Source of the DNA: Filomicrobium sp.
GTDB lineage: Bacteria > Pseudomonadota > Alphaproteobacteria > Rhizobiales > Hyphomicrobiaceae
Direction: 5' to 3'
DNA: 64,000 bases
Assembly (NCBI GenBank): GCA_017792465.1
Contig: CP051234.1
Coordinates: forward strand, 622,606 to 686,605
Positions 60,788 to 64,000 of this stretch are shown here, piece after piece. A model generated the notes under the pieces. It ran no database searches. It was not told the origin of the DNA and saw nothing but the letters and a program-made list of their open reading frames with translations. The position numbers and the translations under genes were made by a program. Each line of letters begins with the position of its first letter. Within the stretch, counting starts at the first letter, position 1.

Positions 60788-62484
60788 GCGATTTCCTCCG
60801 GCTCCTCCAATTGATGCGTCCCTATTGGGGCTGGCTCGTACTCTCGGCTTTTTTGGCGAGCGTCACGGTGCTTGCAAACGCTGCGCTGCTTGGGACTTCC
60901 GGCTGGTTCATCACTGCGATGGGTCTGGCCGGTGTCGCCGGGGTCTCCATGAACTACTTCACCCCGGCGGCGATGATCCGCGGCTTTGCCATTTTGCGAA
61001 CCGTGAGCCGGTACGCGGAACGGGTGATCAGCCACGAGGCGACATTGCGGGTGTTGGCGGGCTTGCGCGTGTGGCTTTACAAAAAGCTCGAGCCGCTTGC
61101 ACCCGGCGCGCTTGCGACGAACCGCGCCGCTGATCTCAGCACGCGACTGCAAGGCGACGTCGATCGGCTGGAGCAGGTATTCCTTCGTTTTATTTCGCCT
61201 ATCGCCGTCGCGCTCTTTTGCGGAATTGTGCTGGTTGCCTTCACGGCATTGTGGTCGCTGGACTTCGCAATCGCATTGGCGTTGCTGCTCATCTTGAGCG
61301 GTTTGGTGTTGCCGCTCGCCGTGGAGCGCTATGGCCGGGATGACGCCCGGCAAGTTGCGCGCGGTTCGGTCGAAACGAACATCGCGCTCACCGACACCGT
61401 CGAGGGACTGGCGGATCTGCAGAGCTATGGAGCCTTTGATCAAGCCAAGCGGCGTGGGCATGAGGTGGCCGACACGGTCGTTTTCGCGAACTGGCGGTTG
61501 GCGCGCAATTCGGCCGTTGCGACAGCAGGGATTGGTTTGGCGGCTCAACTTGCAGTCATCGCAGCGCTGTTGATCCTGATCCCGCTGTTCGAGCGCGGTG
61601 CACTTTCGGGGCCCGATCTGGTGATGCTGACGCTGCTGGCAATTGCCGCTTTTGAAGCGGTAATGCCTATGCCTGCCGCGCTCCTGACGCTGTCGGCAAC
61701 TCTTGCCTCGGCGCGGCGCATCTTCGCCCTGGCCGACACTGAGCCAGTCGTGAAGGAGCCTGCGCGGCCCGTGCCCCTGCCAGTCGATATGACGTTTCAA
61801 TTTAACGATGTCTCGTTCAGTTATCCGGGGCAGGAGCGGGCAGCCGTACGCAATGCCGACCTAACGCTCGCGCCCAGAAGGCGAATTGGAGTTCTCGGCC
61901 CGAGCGGTTCGGGCAAGTCGACCCTCGGAGCACTCGCTCTTCGATTTTTCGATCCGACCTCCGGTTCAGTCTTGCTTGGCGGCGTGAACATCAGGGACCT
62001 GTCTGCAGACGAGCTACGCAGCCACATCGCCGTCGCCAGCCAGACGGATCATTTCTTTACGGCCACCATTAGAGACAATCTGAGGATCGCGCGACCGACG
62101 GCGGCGCCGGAAGAGATCGAAGACGCCTGTCGCATGGCGCAGATCCATGATTTCATCGTGGCTCAACCGGACGGCTATGACACGTTCGTCGGCGCGGCCG
62201 GCCTGAAGCTATCGGGTGGGCAACTCCGCCGCCTCACTGTTGCGCGCGCAATCCTCAAGGACGCGCCGATCCTCATTCTCGACGAACCGACCGAAGGGCT
62301 CGATGGCACCGTCGCCGACGCGCTCTTGGCTGCTGTCCTCACGGGCCTACCGGACAAATCGATCCTGCTCATCACGCATTATCCGGTTCGGCCGGAGCTG
62401 CTCGATGAGATGATCGTCATGGAGGACGGCGCTATTGTTGAGCGACGGATGCCGCCGCAATCGTCAACGCCGGATACCGAATGA
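60784..62484 (+). CDS. cydC: Thiol reductant ABC exporter subunit CydC
   Basis: 566 residues from the ATG overlapping the cydD stop (ATGA). Membrane domain about 15-320 with the GTSGWFITAMGLAG and RGFAILRTVSRYAERV motifs of CydC; ATPase domain has Walker A GPSGSGKS, signature LSGGQLRRL and Walker B ILILDEPTEGLD. It pairs with CydD as a heterodimer. The operon ends here; the next gene is convergent. Confidence 0.94.
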   Translation: MSDFLRLLQLMRPYWGWLVLSAFLASVTVLANAALLGTSGWFITAMGLAGVAGVSMNYFTPAAMIRGFAILRTVSRYAERVISHEATLRVLAGLRVWLYKKLEPLAPGALATNRAADLSTRLQGDVDRLEQVFLRFISPIAVALFCGIVLVAFTALWSLDFAIALALLLILSGLVLPLAVERYGRDDARQVARGSVETNIALTDTVEGLADLQSYGAFDQAKRRGHEVADTVVFANWRLARNSAVATAGIGLAAQLAVIAALLILIPLFERGALSGPDLVMLTLLAIAAFEAVMPMPAALLTLSATLASARRIFALADTEPVVKEPARPVPLPVDMTFQFNDVSFSYPGQERAAVRNADLTLAPRRRIGVLGPSGSGKSTLGALALRFFDPTSGSVLLGGVNIRDLSADELRSHIAVASQTDHFFTATIRDNLRIARPTAAPEEIEDACRMAQIHDFIVAQPDGYDTFVGAAGLKLSGGQLRRLTVARAILKDAPILILDEPTEGLDGTVADALLAAVLTGLPDKSILLITHYPVRPELLDEMIVMEDGAIVERRMPPQSSTPDTE

Positions 62485-62510
62485 CGGAAGCACTCGAGCG
62501 CCGGCTCAGC

Positions 62511-63761
62511 TCATTCGAAGCCACGCTCGACAACTGTTTGTCCGTTCGTAAGGCTTGGGCTTGGGTAGAGGACGACACGGGCGCCGACATCGAGACCTTC
62601 GAGCACTTCTGCGATCGTGCCGTTGTTCTGGCCGATCTTCACTGAAGTTGCAGATGCCCTGCCGTTTGTCACAACGAACGCGCCCCAGGCGTCACCTTGC
62701 CGGAAGATCGCGCTTGATGGGACGACAAAGATATCTTTGGCTTCCCAGATCACGATCTGCGTCTCGACGCGAAATCCATGACCGAGCATGCGGCGCGTTT
62801 CGGGCGGGTCGGTAAATCGCACAATCGTCCTCACCCGTTGCTCTTCGACGCCCAGCGCGGAGACCTTTGTGAAGCCCCAGGGTTCAACGCGTTCGACGAC
62901 GCCATGCAAGGTCGTCTCGCCACCCCATTTGCGGATCAGCACACGATCATTCGCCTCGACCTTCACGGCGTCGGTGGAAAGAAGTTCGGCAACGACTTCA
63001 AGATCGTTCGAGATGTCACCGATTTCGAGAATTGGCGTCCCCGCCGTCACGGTCGTCTCGCTTTCCTGGATCAAGCGCAGGATGCGTCCGGAAATCGGTG
63101 CGGTGATCGGGATCGTTTTTTCGCTTTCACCCATTCCGAGCTGCGACGGGGCTTCAAAACCGGGCGGAGTTTTGGATGCTTTGAAGGTCATCATCTGCGC
63201 ACGCGCGTTGGCAAGTTCAGCTTCGCGCATGGCGATCGTCGCCTTGGCAATATCAAGCGAGGCCTGTGCGGAACGATAGACCTGCTCGGCCTCGTCGAAA
63301 GCGGCCGCTGATCCGGCGCCACGTTCTTGGAGTTTGCGCTTCCGCTCAAGGTCGACGTCTGCAAACTCTTTTTGCGCGATGGCCTTTTGCAGTTCGGCGC
63401 GGGCTGCCTGCAGGGCCGCTTCGGCAGCCGCCACCGCAGTCCGGGCCTGTTCGAGCGAGCGCACGTCGAGGGCGGGAACGTTGGTTGGCAGCATGCGCGC
63501 AATGACGGAGCGTCCTCCCTCGACCAGATCTCCGGACGTCACCTCGACACGTAATAGCCGACCGCTGATGGGGGCAGATACGACATAGGTATCGCGGACC
63601 CGGGTGCGCGCCTCCTCGTCGATTGTGACAATCATGTCGCTGCGTCGCACTTCCGCGCTATCGATCTGCATTGGGCGCGGCCAAAAGGCATAAGCGAATG
63701 CCACGACCAGCAGGAGCGCTGCCGCCATTGTCATCCAGTTGCGCGTTGTCAGGTTTCTCAC
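62511..63761 (-). CDS. HlyD/MacA-type periplasmic adaptor
   Basis: 416 residues from a GTG at 63761 (AGGGA 8 bases upstream); a TTG 13 codons upstream is also open. One N-terminal span (about 10-28) is followed by a lipoyl half-motif (VSAPISGRLLRVEV), a long alpha-hairpin (about 95-205) with KPF-free Ala/Glu/Gln repeats, a second lipoyl part (TAPISGRILRLI) and a beta-barrel region. It links an inner membrane transporter to the outer membrane. It follows the ABC permease, overlapping or abutting its stop. Confidence 0.9.
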   Translation of the reverse strand: MRNLTTRNWMTMAAALLLVVAFAYAFWPRPMQIDSAEVRRSDMIVTIDEEARTRVRDTYVVSAPISGRLLRVEVTSGDLVEGGRSVIARMLPTNVPALDVRSLEQARTAVAAAEAALQAARAELQKAIAQKEFADVDLERKRKLQERGAGSAAAFDEAEQVYRSAQASLDIAKATIAMREAELANARAQMMTFKASKTPPGFEAPSQLGMGESEKTIPITAPISGRILRLIQESETTVTAGTPILEIGDISNDLEVVAELLSTDAVKVEANDRVLIRKWGGETTLHGVVERVEPWGFTKVSALGVEEQRVRTIVRFTDPPETRRMLGHGFRVETQIVIWEAKDIFVVPSSAIFRQGDAWGAFVVTNGRASATSVKIGQNNGTIAEVLEGLDVGARVVLYPSPSLTNGQTVVERGFE

Positions 63762-63765
63762 CGGT

Positions 63766-64000
63766 TTATTCCCTGGTTTTGAGAACGCTGATGAGGTCAA
63801 GGCGGTCGACGTCGCGCTTGACCAGGAAGCCGGAGAACGCCGCGGCTACAATCACGGCAAGCGCTGCGGTTCCGTGGGCGTCTGGAACGAAGTCCGCCGG
63901 AATCTGATAGAGGTCAGTCGAAAATCCTGACGCAACCAATTGCAGTAAAGCATAACCCAAGATGGCCCCCAGCGGCAGAGCGGCGAGCGTGATCACCCCC
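63766..64000 (-). CDS. FtsX-type ABC transporter permease, C-terminal end only
   Basis: Open to the right window edge; the last 77 or so residues are visible. They contain two hydrophobic segments (ITLAALPLGAILGYALLQLV and TAALAVIVAAAFSGFLV) and end RDVDRLDLISVLKTRE, the typical terminus of MacB/FtsX permeases (R-x-x-P-x-x-x-L-R-x-E pattern). With the adjacent adaptor it suggests a MacAB-like exporter. The rest lies outside the window. Confidence 0.8.
   Translation of the reverse strand, partial: GVITLAALPLGAILGYALLQLVASGFSTDLYQIPADFVPDAHGTAALAVIVAAAFSGFLVKRDVDRLDLISVLKTRE

Noticed and set aside
60499-61800. 433-codon minus-strand frame opposite cydD/cydC
   Set aside because: Highly basic, Gln/Arg/His-rich shadow of the ABC transporter genes.
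62511-64000. Type I secretion system for the RTX protein
   Set aside because: The adaptor pairs with an FtsX/MacB-type permease end, not an HlyB-type exporter, and lies 57 kb away.
1-64000. CRISPR arrays, insertion sequences, phage genes, rRNA
   Set aside because: No regularly spaced repeats, transposase, integrase or phage structural genes, and no rRNA-like stretches were seen.

Overview
The window looks like chromosomal DNA of a Gram-negative alphaproteobacterium, most likely Hyphomicrobiales. The evidence is indirect: moderately high GC, a porin of the rhizobial type, an NrsF/ECF sigma pair like Caulobacter SigF-NrsF, an Irr-type iron box, and NAD-linked FdsGBAD plus an FDH3-type periplasmic formate dehydrogenase as in methylotrophic alphaproteobacteria. 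Genus is not determined. About 58 protein genes and one tRNA gene are supported. Both window ends cut a gene: a phosphatase/sulfide:quinone reductase fusion on the left and an ABC permease on the right.

Layout. 1-2.4 kb: sulfide oxidation pair (SQR fusion and persulfide-dioxygenase-like metallo-beta-lactamase-fold enzyme). 3.1-5.6 kb: large secreted RTX calcium-binding protein with a terminator. 5.8-9.3 kb: DUF302 protein, Sel1-repeat protein, cupin, purine permease. 9.3-12.9 kb: an ECF sigma factor with its NrsF anti-sigma, divergent from a three-gene bufferin-type operon (Cys-rich precursor, DUF692/MNIO enzyme, DUF2063 partner). Both sides carry a GTAAC-N17-CG promoter motif.

13-31.3 kb is a formate/molybdenum island. 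It holds the soluble NAD-dependent formate dehydrogenase (fdsGBAD) behind a LysR regulator and a DUF2478 protein, and a divergent periplasmic FDH3-type system: DUF3306 protein, TorD-like chaperone, Tat peptide, catalytic, iron-sulfur and cytochrome b subunits, and a 40-residue membrane peptide. A nitroreductase, an HTH/periplasmic-binding-domain regulator, FdhD sulfurtransferase and a MOT1-type molybdate transporter complete it. 31.4-34.7 kb: tRNA-Leu(GAG), lipB and a membrane GGDEF-EAL protein.

35-47 kb is mainly iron handling. On the minus strand, a Cys-rich unknown protein, bfd, bfr, imelysin and DUF1513 genes lie behind an Irr-like box, followed by an unknown gene and a 5'-nucleotidase. 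An Rrf2-type regulator diverges from a second imelysin gene, a porin and a di-haem DUF1111 cytochrome. 47-52.3 kb: a sterol-desaturase-family enzyme, two small exported proteins, a two-component system and two small membrane proteins. 52.4-55.7 kb: oxidative stress block (OxyR with a recognisable OxyR box, 1-Cys peroxiredoxin, second persulfide-dioxygenase-like enzyme, Dps). 55.9-62.5 kb: cytochrome bd oxidase cydABX with its assembly transporter cydDC. 62.5-64 kb: HlyD/MacA-type adaptor and the end of an FtsX-type permease.

The most unusual item is the bufferin-type RiPP operon. It has a duplicated Cys motif in its precursor, paired sigma promoters and a strong hairpin separating precursor from enzyme genes.
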